Positions 11,801 through 22,234 are shown, counted from the stretch's first letter. The stretch: 64,000 nucleotides of DNA from Phoebastria nigripes (GCA_035582835.1 JAYKAV010002788.1:1234125-1298124); one strand, 5' to 3'. The notes: a model not told the origin generated them from the sequence alone. Numbers and translations: made by a program.

Positions 11801-14680
11801 CTGTTCTTCTCCATGGTAGGAACTGAAGTGTATACTGCATTTCTCATGTCTGACCTCTCACACATTCCTGGTTTTTTGCTTTCCTGGCAATAGCTGATGC
11901 AGGGTGGAGTGGATCTGTAGAGTTGACCTATTGATGTTGCCAGTTAACTGAGTTTTCATTTTCAGCACAGTGATTTGTCCTCTAAGAAAATGCTTTTAAC
12001 ACTAAACATTTTTGGGAAAGGAGTGGAAGCTAACATGTTTCCCTTATGGCTGTACTTGCTGCATTTTAGAGGGCAGAAATTAGTCACTCGAGGCTTTCTA
12101 TGCCCTATATTATCTGAATGTTCAAGTGGAAATAAGAAAAAAACATTTTTACTGTCTTGATGACACTTTCTTTGTTGCAAATGATCTAAAACATTGANGT
12201 ATTATCAAGACTTTGGAGTTTACTATATTTTCCAGAAAAAAATCCAGTCCATGCATTTTTAAATATTTATTTTTCCTTGAGGCAAATGGGTGCATGGGCT
12301 CTATCTGCAAACTCTTACACAAATGACTCCATTGATTCCAGCAGGAAGAACTATTAATGTGTGTAAGGATTTCCAAGCTAGAACCTAACAGCTGGGAAAT
12401 GCTATTCTAGTATAGGCTTCTATAAATGGGAAACAGTGTGTTACAGGTCTGTCAGTTGACTGCCATTTTATTTCTAGGAAAAAAAAAATTGCTTATGACT
12501 AGCTGTATTCCTCCTGGATATCACGCTCCACCTGAAACACAACATTGTCCGTAATCATCATGCATAATAGCTGCAATGTTAGCTATACCACAGAAAATGT
12601 CAAAGGGGCAGAATATGAAGAATGTGTCAAAACTACTAACAGATGTGTTCCTGTAGAGGGACATTGTCCTGTGTTGGAAGTACCTTCAAAACTAGTAAAG
12701 TGGCTCCCTGCTAAATTTCTTAGCTGCCTAGAATGAGGGTTATGACATGTTTGGGTTCCCCAGGAAGGATGATGTCTTGGAGGATTTTGCTTCTGGCATC
12801 ACTTCCTAACTGTAAAAAAAAAAAGCAGCTTCAGATTTCTTCCCCTTTTTTTTTGTTTTGTTTTGTTTTCCCCTGTACTTCCACCTTCATCTCACTTCCG
12901 TATATTCTCTTCACATACGACAGGGATGCTGTTGTAGCAGTGGATCGCACGATTTCCATAGAAAATGATAACTTCCAGCCTCACAAGCGCTCCCGTCTTT
13001 ATGGAATCACTACAGCCTTTGCTCAGTGCCCAGGAGGTAATCCAGATGATCCTCAAGTTTTTACAGCTGTGCAACACCTGAGCATATAAATGAACTTTGT
13101 AGCAGCTCCCATTGACAGGCTGCCAAGTGATCTAGGTAGTTAGTAAAAAACTGGTTATTGCTTAGATTTCCATTTACTGAGAAATTAAAAGCCACTTAAT
13201 TTTTTTTTTTTCTTAAAAGCAGTTGTTGTGGTTGCCATATGAAACCAGAGTAGGAGGGAAGAAGGGGCCTGTTCTATCCTTTATGAAAGGACAAGTATAT
13301 GATCAAGATGCAGATCTGACATGGCAAAAGCTGCTATGTTGTCATCGTCTAAATTGAATGCTATATTCATGGCTAGGGCCTTACTTATTTTGAAGTTTAA
13401 GCTACAGAAATATCATGGTCTTCCAGATGTCCTTAATGAGATCCAGTGTTTTTAAAAAGGGAATATTCAGAAAACAGCAGGTGGTAGAGTGGGTGGGCTA
13501 GTCTTTCTGCTCCGTTGAATGCTAAGTTTTTCAGATATGTTATTGAAAAGCCCCTTGTGAAGCTTAGAAGAGAGGAAGTTGATACCCTTGAAATAACAAT
13601 TTGTTCTTTGGGAAGCAATATCACTGTTCAGTTATGTTGTTCTTAGCAAATCACAGTTAGGAGAAGAGTTCACTTTTTATTATTACAATGTGGCTGGAAT
13701 TACAGGAGTTGTAGTGGTTTTACTTTAGGCCTAAAAAACCCGTAAGATAGTTTCTCTTCAAATTATTCAATATATATAGTGAAAAACATAACTTAATTGA
13801 AAGCTTGGTTCAGAGCTTAAAAAATGCATATAAATGTCATAATTAAGAATTCAGTTACGTTGTTATTACTAGTTAATTCACAGTTCCATTGCGGTAGGCA
13901 GTGTAAAACAAAACAACATTGTGTGCTCTGAGTAAATGCTTATGTTTATAATATTCAGAACCTTGGTATCATTTCTTTCTCATCATATGTCTATTTCAAG
14001 TGTTTCTTTTTCTCATAGGGATGCCTTTCCCCTCAGATCCGCTGCTTCTGGCGCTGTATTCTCTTTCATTTTACCCTTCAACATTAAAGTGCTCCTCCCC
14101 ACCCACCTGATTTTTTTGTTTTCNTGAGTCATTCCTCCATGTTTTTGTAGTGGTTGGTATCCAGGGATGATGTCCTGTAGGATTTTGGACTTTGTCCACA
14201 CGTGTTGCACTTTCTGTATTTCCTCACTCACTGTCTCTTTATTCTAATGTCTGTGACCACTTGGCCAATTTATGAAGGGTATTTCAGGAACAACCCAGTT
14301 TTTTCATGTTGCCTCTCCTGCTCTGTCCCGATATCTTGATCTTTCTTTGAGGTGAATATCAGAAGCTGACACAAGGGATATGATGACTCTCNTCTCCCCA
14401 GAGCATAGTTTTGTTTCACTCTCAATCTCGTTATGGCTTGTTTCTCTAGTGTAGTCATGAAATCTGCACTTCTTTTGTATGTATGTATGTATTTTGGATT
14501 TTAATTGTGNTTTTGCTTTTGTTTTTCTTTAACATTTTACATCTCTGTTCTTTTCCAGGACATAACTACTGTACAGTGAATAATGGCGGTTGTACTCACC
14601 TCTGCTTGGCTACCCCAGGAGGCCGTTCTTGCCGCTGCCCTGACAACACAGTTGGAGTGGATTGTATAGAAAGAAACTGA
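2748..14680 (+). CDS. NID1: Nidogen-1, C-terminal part (six exons, 5' end outside window)
   Basis: Nidogen-1 (entactin) is a secreted basement-membrane glycoprotein. Its C-terminal G3 propeller binds the laminin gamma-1 short arm, and other domains bind collagen IV and perlecan. Joining 2748-2874, 7888-8059, 10066-10223, 11639-11762, 12924-13036 and 14559-14680 gives 816 nt, that is 271 residues plus TGA. Numbered within this fragment, YWTD-type motifs lie at 17-20 (YWTD), 60-63 (FWTD), 103-106 (YWTD), 148-151 (CWVD) and 188-191 (YYTD). An EGF-like module follows with cysteines 236, 243, 247, 256, 258 and 267. Intron phases run 1,2,1,2,1 and every junction keeps the frame. The human protein is about 1,250 residues, so this is roughly the last fifth. 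The C-terminal EGF and the [11 protein letters not shown] and LYGITTA stretches match NID1 as I remember it better than NID2; this is from memory, not an alignment. The N-terminal exons lie upstream of the window. Confidence 0.95.
2875..7887 (+). other. NID1: NID1 intron A-B
   Basis: A 5-kb intron between GTAACA and TTGCAG. It contains a decayed CR1 scrap at about 3905-4040 and single Ns at 3235 and 6632. The open frames in it are short and start or stop without splice context. I see no extra exon. Confidence 0.85.
3905..4040 (+). mobile_element. Decayed CR1/L3-like reverse-transcriptase fragment
   Basis: The stretch around CATCGTTGTTCAATGTATTT resembles the CR1 coding block for LFN-x-F-x-NDL-x-KG. 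Downstream TCAGTTTGCTGTTGAATATG resembles the region of the FADD catalytic motif, with both aspartates lost. Frameshifts and substitutions are evident. It is short and old; CR1 or a related L3/L2-type LINE are both possible. Confidence 0.45.
7888..8059 (+). CDS. NID1: NID1 exon B (propeller blade with IFWTD)
   Basis: The acceptor is a strong TTCTCTTGCAG and the donor is AGAGG|GTATGG. The exon is 172 nt: two bases complete the Asp codon from exon A, then come 56 codons and two bases of a Gly codon. The product contains [20 protein letters not shown] and [17 protein letters not shown], the standard layout of an LDLR class B repeat (YWTD, then a DG turn, then an RRxL strand). Phase in is 1 and phase out is 2. 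Confidence 0.95.
8060..10065 (+). other. NID1: NID1 intron B-C
   Basis: A 2-kb AT-rich intron. It contains an A9T8 tract (8372-8388), a (GT)n run at 9427-9441 and another at 9965-9977 next to a single N. No exon-like segment is visible. Confidence 0.85.
9427..9441 (+). repeat. (GT)n microsatellite
   Basis: About seven GT units in TTTCGTGTGTGTGTGTGTGG. A second, similar run follows at 9965-9977 directly after a single N, so its true length may be under-represented in the assembly. Confidence 0.85.
10066..10223 (+). CDS. NID1: NID1 exon C (two propeller motifs, LYWTD and LCWVD)
   Basis: The acceptor is CTTCCTCTTAAG and the donor GCAG|GTAAAG. The exon is 158 nt (1 + 52 codons + 1). It encodes [20 protein letters not shown], a DGTNRRIL strand, [10 protein letters not shown] and MLCWVDAG, so it carries one complete and one starting YWTD-type repeat. 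The Cys in LCWVD probably pairs with the Cys just after it in exon D (LECMNP). Confidence 0.95.
10224..11638 (+). other. NID1: NID1 intron C-D
   Basis: A 1.4-kb intron, roughly half made of an old minus-strand CR1 tail (10545-11235). The rest, with Ns at 11254 and 11471, shows no exon apart from the open frame that runs into exon D. Confidence 0.85.
10545..11235 (-). mobile_element. Ancient CR1 LINE fragment, antisense to NID1
   Basis: The + strand reads as the reverse complement of an old amniote CR1 3' region. Recognisable phrases are TTATGTTTGACTGAAGCATG, AGATTTAAAGATCAAGAGAT, TTCAAGTCACCTTTCAAG, TTTTTGATAAACTAAAAAGA and TTTTCACTGTAAGGCA. Further on, CAGCAAGCATTTTGGGAACA still fits the same consensus. 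The order and orientation are those of CR1 families shared by birds, crocodilians and turtles. Divergence is high and poly-A and poly-T insertions (10761-10776, 10803-10813) interrupt it. The right boundary is approximate. Confidence 0.72.
11639..11762 (+). CDS. NID1: NID1 exon D (propeller blade with LYYTDW)
   Basis: The acceptor is CACTACACCCAG and the donor GAGAAG|GTATGT. The exon is 124 nt (2 + 40 codons + 2). It encodes [20 protein letters not shown] followed by [20 protein letters not shown]. The YPFSVTSYG strand with LYYTDW is the last clear YWTD-type motif. Phase in is 1 and phase out is 2. Confidence 0.94.
11763..12923 (+). other. NID1: NID1 intron D-E
   Basis: A 1.16-kb intron from GTATGT to GACAG. 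It has an N at 12199 and a T-rich (TTTTG)n stretch at 12846-12869 that supplies the pyrimidine tract upstream of exon E. Nothing else is recognised. Confidence 0.85.
12846..12869 (+). repeat. (TTTTG)n simple repeat
   Basis: T-rich pentamer repeat, three TTTTG-like units after a T run, about 55 bases before the exon E acceptor. Confidence 0.8.
12924..13036 (+). CDS. NID1: NID1 exon E (closing propeller strand)
   Basis: The acceptor is CACATACGACAG and the donor CAGGAG|GTAATC. The exon is 113 nt (1 + 37 codons + 1). It encodes [20 protein letters not shown], then [17 protein letters not shown]. The LYGITTA strand would close the propeller, and the QCPGGHN linker leads into the EGF module. The Cys in QCPG is a seventh cysteine outside the EGF six and may pair within the propeller or linker. 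Confidence 0.93.
13037..14558 (+). other. NID1: NID1 intron E-F
   Basis: A 1.5-kb intron from GTAATC to TTTTCCAG. It has Ns at 14124, 14392 and 14510 and a short (TGTA)n run near 14477-14493. No additional exon or known repeat is recognised. Confidence 0.85.
14559..14680 (+). CDS. NID1: NID1 terminal exon F, coding part (C-terminal EGF-like module and stop)
   Basis: The acceptor is CTGTTCTTTTCCAG. Two bases complete a Gly codon, then 39 codons and a TGA at 14678-14680. The product reads [20 protein letters not shown], then [19 protein letters not shown]. The spacing C-x6-C-x3-C-x8-C-x1-C-x8-C is EGF-like. It matches the C-terminal EGF of nidogens, which follows the propeller and ends the protein. 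The stop position, a few residues after the last Cys, agrees with the known family length. Confidence 0.96.
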
Positions 14681-15731
14681 GCATTAAAATAAGCTTTAGA
14701 GCAGCAGACACCTTTTGGAAATGTGCTATAAACAATTCACTCCTATCAACACAATCAGGCCCTAAAGATAAGCGCTCCATGCTGCTGACAGCAAGCCACA
14801 ATGCGCATATGCAGACACACACACACAGAGGCAATGACTGTTTTGTAGCGGTTAGGCAAGACAGAGCTGCCCAGGTTGGGTCCAACTTCATCTTGTTCCT
14901 TGTAATATTATGTCTTTGCTTTTAAAAGTAAATGTGGAGGCCTTAGTTGCACCTGTGCTGGGCTAGGAGGAAGCGTCTCTTGGCAAAATTAAAGTAACAA
15001 ATACCGAACAGAGCAAAGATGATGGCATGACTCAAATCCTGAGACTGGGTTGTACCTCAGAGCATGCAGCAGTTATCTGCATAGTGGCATGCTTAGCCCA
15101 TCGTATATGCGGCTGGGCCATATCTCTAGCTGAGAAGCAACCAGGGGATCCCAAGGATGAATAGATGTGGGTGGGAACACCCAGTAATACCACAGATTTA
15201 ATGCCTAACTGCATTCCTTCCCACTACCAGTCCTTCCACTTCCAAAACTTGAATCTCAACTTTTGACTCTTGTATTACGGAAATACTTTATCCATGTGCT
15301 GTGAGGGTAGTTCTCACCCTGGCTCATGTGATCCTTTCCCACAGCATGTGATTCTTTATAGATAATCAGCACTGCTTAGAGGATCTATTTGAAGTTTTTG
15401 TTGGATTTTTAGAGATTTATTTTTCTTCTGTCTGAGGTGGATTCCTGAGTAGTTTCCTAAAATCCACTAAACAAACTTTAGATGTAGATCTCAATTGCTG
15501 ATAGTTCATCAAAGAATGGATGTTGATTCATTTGGAGGTGTTTGGTTTTGGACAGACACACAGTCACATTTGTTTCCTGAGAGCTTTTAAAATAATATTT
15601 CTATGTTTGATTATGTAAGCCTGAAAGTGGTCTTTGAATCCTGTCCTAGCCATCTTTCTTCTTTAGCAAACCATGCCATGCCTTTTCTTAGACCATGAAA
15701 AATCTGATTTCCAGAAAGGTCACCTGTGCCT

Positions 15732-15738
15732 TGGTGCT
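15732..15738 (+). promoter_or_regulatory. miR-29 seed match in NID1 3'UTR
   Basis: TGGTGCT is the complement of positions 2-8 of the miR-29 family (seed AGCACCA). It lies about 1.05 kb after the stop. miR-29 is known to repress many extracellular-matrix genes, so a site in a nidogen 3'UTR is plausible. A 7-mer can occur by chance, and conservation would have to be shown. Confidence 0.45.
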
Positions 15739-16230
15739 TAAAAGAAAAAAGATGGTGATGCCCCATTTGTGTGCCAGTGTTCAGTAACAGCAAAAAGGTG
15801 TGCTGAAAATCAAAGCAGTAAGTTTGGAGTGGGGAGGGAAAATCAAAATGCATATTCTTACGTCAAATTAACAGTACAAATCTGGGAGTGAAGTTTGGCT
15901 TCCACACTGTGTGTTGGGAAGGAAGCTTACCTGCAAGCCAACCTGCAGCAGCAGAAAAAAACAGGTCTTGTGAGCCTTCTGCCAGAACACGTTTCACAAT
16001 GTCATGATCAAAGCAGTAAGCTAACATCCCCATTTCCTCACTCCCTCTTCAGACACTAGAGTTTTAAACAGAGCCAGTTCTGAGTCTTAACTGTGTGACA
16101 TCTTCCTCTTTAATTGTATATTTATCATAAAATAACAAACCATATAAACATTTTAAAGATTTTTTTTTTTTTATAACTTTTTGTAACTTTTAATTCATTT
16201 TATTCGTACACTTAATCAGGTATGTCTTAC

Positions 16231-16238
16231 TGTAAATA
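16231..16238 (+). promoter_or_regulatory. Pumilio-type element TGTAAATA in NID1 3'UTR
   Basis: TGTAAATA fits the UGUANAUA consensus bound by PUM1/PUM2. It sits about 110 bases before the poly(A) signal in an AT-rich, probably accessible part of the UTR. The match is exact, but function is inferred. Confidence 0.45.
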
Positions 16239-16343
16239 TCAAAAATGTGTTGAAATGAAGGTGCTTGATAACTCTCCAGAATTATTCACGTATCTGGTGA
16301 AATATTAAAGTTTACACTCTGTACAGGTATCTGCAGTACAGTC

Positions 16344-16349
16344 AATAAA
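16344..16349 (+). terminator. NID1: Polyadenylation signal AATAAA of NID1
   Basis: A canonical AATAAA sits in CAGTCAATAAAATTTTTTGG, followed by a T-rich stretch and a genomic run of 16 A at 16373-16388. Cleavage would be expected near 16360-16372. It is the only canonical hexamer I see in a well-formed context downstream of the stop. Usage is inferred. Confidence 0.78.
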
Positions 16350-16389
16350 ATTTTTTGGTTTTTATTTTCTATAAAAAAAAAAAAAAAAT

Positions 16390-17688
16390 TCATGCCTGTG
16401 GAAGGAAGTGATATGTGGTGTCTCAAATCTCTTTCCCTGTTGAGTTCTGGGTTTTCCCTAACTCTCATATCTAGTGATGATAGTGTTGCATCTTAGAAGA
16501 GAACTAAAGGGGGAAAACCTGCTGTTGGGGCTTTTGTATTTTGAAACCAGTAGGATACTTTTATTCAAAACAAATATGGGAGAGTGCTTAAAGAACAGCT
16601 TCCTCTGTTTTGACACAGACTTTTTACTGGTTGTTCACTCTTAATTCAGTTATACCATACTTCAGACTTCTACGTCAGTGGAAGTGTAGGGCAAGGACTA
16701 GATTAAATGGGGGACAGACTTTATCCCTCTGCTTGAAGATGCCCTGGTGCTGAGTTTCTAGGTGACAGGGTTCTTTGCCTGCCTGCCACAGGCTCTCTGT
16801 GTAGCTGCAGGTGTGCTGTGGCTGCAGGGCAAGTTGTAAGCTAAGTGAAGTGTGGCCTGTCGAAGGTGGTGATGCTGAGATTTAAACTCAACTTTTATGG
16901 CTACAGCATGTCAGTGCCTCAGGGGGGATGGCAAAAGGCTCTGTAGTACTGTGCAGATGGACAGCTGGAGAACAGTGTGCCTGTCAAGTGAGCCATTGGA
17001 AAGGTGGACAGCGGGGGCAGCGAGGAGAGCTACTGGGATCTAAAGGGTGGTGTGTGGAGTTACAGGAGGAGATTGGTGTTCATCCATGCTGGGGACTACA
17101 TATGGAATTGGAAGGAATTGGGCCTTTAGTTCATTCTTTACTGTATGCTTTGATTTTTTTATTCTGATCCTTTAGAATTGATGATTGCCTGCTTTGTATT
17201 TGGACCAACACAATATTCCTCTTTGTGCATTATGACAACTACTAATTTACTAGACCCCAGTCAGCTAATTCTGTGCTAAGCAATGAGCAATGACAAAGAT
17301 GTCAAGGAAAATACACCTCAGCAGAACTTCTAGTGTTAATGCGTGAGCTCCTATGTAGTCTGTAGGGCAAAGAAAGAAATGATATTACTGTGGACTGAGT
17401 TTTTAGACTTGAGTGACTCTCTGTTAACTCTGGTATCACATCTGACAGTAGCTAGCACTAGATTAGGGGAAGCTTCAGCAAATCTGTGCCAGCAGTGTAG
17501 ATGTGGTAGTTTGCACAACTTCGAAGCAACCTTCAGCATTCCAGTCCCTAAAAATTAGGACAATGAGCTCAAACATCAGGTTTTGTTTCACAGCAAATAC
17601 TTGTTGCTAGCTTCAGCTGTTGTAGCTCTATGTTAGAGTGCAGCAAGGGTAAAGCTGTTCCCTCAGGGAAAGGAGGCCAGCAGAAGCA
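16390..17688. other. Intergenic, no recognised feature
   Basis: About 1.3 kb of unique-looking DNA just after the NID1 poly(A) site. I see no coding exon, known repeat or RNA gene. Confidence 0.6.
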
Positions 17689-18020
17689 GTGGCTTCACCA
17701 GCAAGGGACCAGTCCCACCATACCCCAAGTGACGCAGACAGTGCCGATGAGGGTAGTCGCGTTCAGCCCAGGGGCCAGACCACCAAGCAAATCTGTACTG
17801 ACAGATTAGGTCCGAAGTCAAGTTGGGAAATCGAGTCAGGATCACAATCAGGTCTGGACATAGTGACCAGGATCAGTGGCAGGTCCATAGTGGTGAGGCA
17901 GGCCTGCAGTCAAGCTGGGAAGTTGGCCAGGACCTGGATCAATGGGGTGCATGGCTGTGGCACAGCTCAGGCAAGGACCAGGGTGAGAGCCTCAGCTTTA
18001 AAGCGGCCTTGAAGGGAAAG
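17689..18020. repeat. GC-rich degenerate repeat-like block (unclassified)
   Basis: This block is richer in G and C than its flanks and is built of recurring CAGG/GGTC words. The phrase AGTCAAG[T/C]TGGGAA occurs at about 17817 and again at about 17909, each followed by CAGGA...GGATCA, which suggests diverged units of roughly 90 bases. The 107-codon open frame through it (17689-18012) is low-complexity and matches nothing I know. It may be an old minisatellite or part of an uncatalogued interspersed repeat. Confidence 0.4.
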
Positions 18021-21000
18021 AGGGTTGCCCTCACTGAGGCCTCCCAACAGAGCTGTTTGAGGATGAGCCTCTGCTGAAGTTCCTTCAAGTTTTCTTCATG
18101 CCTTCTGTCAACCAGCTGGCCTTGAACAGCCAGCTAAGCTGCTGGTGGTTGGAGTGTGCTCCAGGTCCTGACACTCTGGAGTTCTTTATTCCTATACATG
18201 TTTGGTTTCTCATTGAATCTTGCTAAATCTTTGGCCTCTAAAATGATCGGTGATGTTGAGTTCCTTATTTTAATCACAGTCTGGGCAGGAATCTCATCCT
18301 TTGATGAGATTTGGCATTAGCCATTCCAGGATATCTGTCCTGTGCCTATCATATTTTTTCAGTTAAATGTTCACAAGTATTTTGAATGATAAAAATGTGA
18401 ATTTTCTGTTTCCTTCTTCTAACCCTAGAGAGTCAATGGCATCTTTTTATAACACAGGGTTTTCTCATGCTGACCTGGGTCTAATTCATCTACCCTATCC
18501 TTTTCCTGACTGTTGCTTATTAGTGTCTGACTGTTGTAATCTTGCTCAGGAGCAAGTAAATTTTAGATATATTTTTACATTGTGTTTTGTGTTAAAAAGG
18601 TAACGGAAAATGGGATGTGTTTTATTTCATTATTAACATTAAATTTTTATTATTATAATAGGCTAGGACTGGTAATCATGTCAGTCTCTGGTTGAAGAAA
18701 AGATTCAGCGTAACTACAGTTCACCTTTTTTGCTACAAAAAGTAGATTCCCAGGTTTTCCAGGAAAGGAGAACAATTGCTTCAATGGTTAAACAAAAGAC
18801 AAAATACTGCTTAGATTCATTCTAGAGGTAAGTTAAATGTTTTCTTAAATGCTTCCATTCAGATCTTCTACCACACACAAAAATATTTAATGGTAAGACC
18901 ATTAGTGATGTTTATCAATGATGTAATAAGTTGCAAAAAAGTGAAATCTACTGAAAGCAGTACTGGCTTCCTGATGACTTAATGGGGTGGTTCAGCCACC
19001 TTTCCATCTGAAGGGTGTTTGAAAACCCTAGCTTTACTCACTTTTTAACCTGTAAAGAACGCTCTCCTCGTAGTGAAAATCCAGTGTGGCTTTCTGAAAC
19101 CCAGCGTCCTGTCCAGTGTTGTTCCAAGTTGGCAAACTGCTTACTCTGCAGTTCTCCAATTGCACAGTTTTGTCACAACATATTAAATTTTTAACTTTCA
19201 GGCATATAATTAAGAATGACAGATGATTACTAGAGGATAATGGCCCCTCAATGGCAGTGTCACGATGCATCAGTTTAACCTATGGTTAAATGCAAACTGG
19301 TTTTTGTGTAGTATTTCATAGTGTATTGCTTGGAGATCTTGCTGAAAAAAAAAAAAAAAAAAAGAAAAAAGCAGGATGTGAAACATGTATGGCTATAGAG
19401 AATACAGTTGTGAGAAGCCCCCCTGCTTGGCCTGTCTGTAAGAACTAAATGTTACCTCCAGAACCTGAGTCCCCAGCTGGGGATCTGGCAGCAGTTTGTT
19501 CATTAAGTGATTGAATCACCTCCTTTGTTTAAATTCTACTCCACTTGAAATCTGTCCTTTATCTTATAAATAAGTTTAGGACAGCGCGTCAATAAAATAG
19601 GTGAAAGGTCAGTATATTGCATCCTACAAATGTACATATTGATGACTCTGGAGCTTTGCTTGACTAACAAAAGGCTCAGCAGCCAGTGGAATGCAGTGAG
19701 TGGGCTTCCCTGCTGCTTTGTGGCAAAGCAGATGGGGCTGCAGTAACTTAATGCTCTTCTTTTTTTTCCAGAAGGATTCTGGAGTTGATGAATGGGGACA
19801 GACTGCTATTCCCACAAGTAGACAGGATGGTGTATTTCAGCCTTTGGCTTCTTTATCTTAAGCATTCATCAGAGTCCATTCAGTTTGTGGTGGTGGTGCT
19901 CGCTCTGGGCAGGCAGTGTTTCCTACCCGATGGGGTGTCTAGAACACACAGGAAGCACACAGAGGAACTGCATAGTGCAGGGCCTTCACATGAGGAAAAT
20001 GGCCTGCTGTACAGATGTTGGTGGGGCATTCCAAGTGGCGGCTGTGGATCTGACCCAGTAACTTGCACAGCAGCATTGGGGATGACAGCGGAAATCTTTC
20101 CAGGAGCCAAGTGTAGGGTTATGGAGAAAGGGGAAATGTGGTGGAAGGGGACTGAAGAGGAAGATTTTATGGCAGTGGGTGCAGATGTGGGGGGAGCAAT
20201 TAGCATGATGGTGATTGTACTGTGCTTTTGTGGTCTTCAGTTAGTTCAGCAGTACGCTGCTGGGGATAGGGTGAGGGAGACTAAGATGCAGAGTTGCTGA
20301 GTTATAGTGGATTTTGGAAACCTTTCCAGTCTCTTCCTTTCCCACTAGAACCAGAATATCCCACTGACCACAGCACTCTCCTCAGGCACTGTGGAATAAA
20401 CTGTGGGATCCCAGCTCCAATTCTGTTTGAAGACAAAACCCAAGAGCACGAGGTTTTGTTCTTCCCACCTCTCTTCCCTGCTTTATGCAGATAAGAAACC
20501 TAAGCAGGTAAACCAGAAGACAGTAATAGTGCAGTCCATCCAGCTTCCTACCAGAGGGTGAGCATGCTGCCGGGCATGACTTCCCTCATTCCTGAGACAG
20601 CCCCAGATACCCTGGTGAGCCGCTGCTGACATTTCATGGCGCAGCTGCTCTCCCANGTTAGTACTCCCAAAACGTTTTATAATCTCCACCTGCACCACCT
20701 CTTCCAGGACTAGATCCTCTAGCTATGACTTGCTGTGCACATTAACTGTACACCAAGTGTGTCACAGGGGTCTTTCTAATAATAAACAGCGACAAAGCAC
20801 TAGTCTCCTAACAAGCTGCTAAACCTATCCAGCAGCTTGAATCCAAAGGTCCCTGCTGACACATTTGTAAGCATGAGGTTTTCTTCCTTTGCATTGTATT
20901 ACAGGCTGTCTTATTGGTTATTAACCTTTGAGCAGATGTATCTCATGTATTTTTAAGTGATCGCACTGTAATTAATCATTTATCTTAGCAACCTCTTGTC

Positions 21001-22234
21001 CTTTCAAACATACACATATGGGGAAATGGTGAACCACACAGGTAATTTCATTCTCTTCCAAGCAGAATATCCTTCTAGGCTCTTAGCTCCCAAGCGGCAG
21101 TGCAACCATGACACTGATTTCTTCAAAACAGTAAAAGACTGATGCGCTGCAATCAGTTTGTGTGCTTATATGCCATGTAACTCAACTGTCATGCTGACGT
21201 GCCACACTGACATCTTTAGCTGACCTTAACCTGTAGAACCAATGGGTTTTGCTTTACAGTTGTTTCAGCCTAAATCCTGCCATGTCTGCTAGATCCTGTA
21301 CTGTGTTACACCTAAATAATAAGGCAGAGTATGAAGTTTGATATGGCCTCTCTATCAATTAAATAAAATGTATTTGGTCCTGGGCCAAAAAAATTTGGCA
21401 TGATGTATCTTCTCCAGATAGACATGTCCATGCTCTGTCGTGGCAGGAGCAACTTTCAGCGATGACAGATGGCTGTGGNCTTCATGTGCTTTACCCTAGC
21501 TGTCTGTGACTTACACTCCTCTATCTGGTAGCTTTTACTGATTAATTTTATGAACTCGAGAGTCTGGACTTCGCCAGTAAAGATGTTTTTAATGTTAGCC
21601 ATTGATTAAGACAGAGAGGAGGAAATTGTTTCTCTCAGGGGAGGTGCTGCCACAGATTTATGTGCTCCCTGTGAAAGCTCAGTCCTCACTGGGTGTTCCC
21701 CGGAATCCAAGCTTTTCAAGTACAAGTTGGCAGTACTTATATTTGTCTGATCATTTCTTAGTTTGTCTGCTAGATTGGCTGCCTGTGAGAAATGACATCA
21801 GGGTCTGAAAACCTCTGTAAATCATACATTTGTTCTGATACAGTATTTTATTACTAGTGGAGCAAGCAAATTTAGCTTCATTTTTGTTCTCCAGTGCTGT
21901 GGCAAATTTATGTTCCTGCAATTACGCAATTCTAATTTTTTTCATTTTCAGCTTGATTTTTACTTGAATGAAGAATCACAAAGGGAGGATGAGCATGTTC
22001 TTGTATAAAAAACTCCTTAAGACATTGTTTTAATGAGCAACAAATGTACAACAGTTAAGGAACACACAATAAGAGTTTGTTCACAGATTTTTATCAAGAA
22101 TAATGTTTTCTCCTAAAACCTCAGCTCTTACACACATGACCCCCAATAACCTTGACTCTAAAAGGCAAATAAAAGACCAACACACATGATACTGTCTTTT
22201 CCCAAATTTATGTTAACTATATGCCTTCTTAGAA
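18021..22234. other. Intergenic, no recognised gene
   Basis: 4.2 kb without a supported exon. It contains an A19 run with an A6 extension (19345-19370) and single Ns at 20656 and 21479. The longest open frame, 171 codons at 19785-20300 (+), lacks recognisable domains and is judged chance. Confidence 0.6.

Larger units (their letters stand above)
14681..16370 (+). other. NID1: NID1 3' untranslated region
   Basis: About 1.7 kb between the TGA and the AATAAA at 16344 carries no other gene. The last 250 bases are AT-rich and typical of a vertebrate 3'UTR end. They include a TGTAAATA at 16231 and ATTAAA at 16304 ahead of the main signal. A possible proximal poly(A) signal, ATTAAA, lies at 14988-14993. 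A short CA run (14816-14826) lies about 135 bases into the UTR. The end point is inferred from the signal, not from transcript data. Confidence 0.8.

Noticed and set aside
2748..14680. The nidogen exons could belong to NID2 rather than NID1.
   Set aside because: The C-terminal EGF and the [11 protein letters not shown] and LYGITTA stretches match NID1 better as I know it. An alignment would be decisive, so a small doubt remains.
19345..19370. A19 run as the tail of a processed pseudogene.
   Set aside because: The upstream 700 bases show no coding similarity and no matching target-site duplication was found.
19785..20300. 171-codon open frame on the + strand.
   Set aside because: No recognisable domain, no splice or promoter context, and a long opposing frame (19880-20206) suggests chance from composition.
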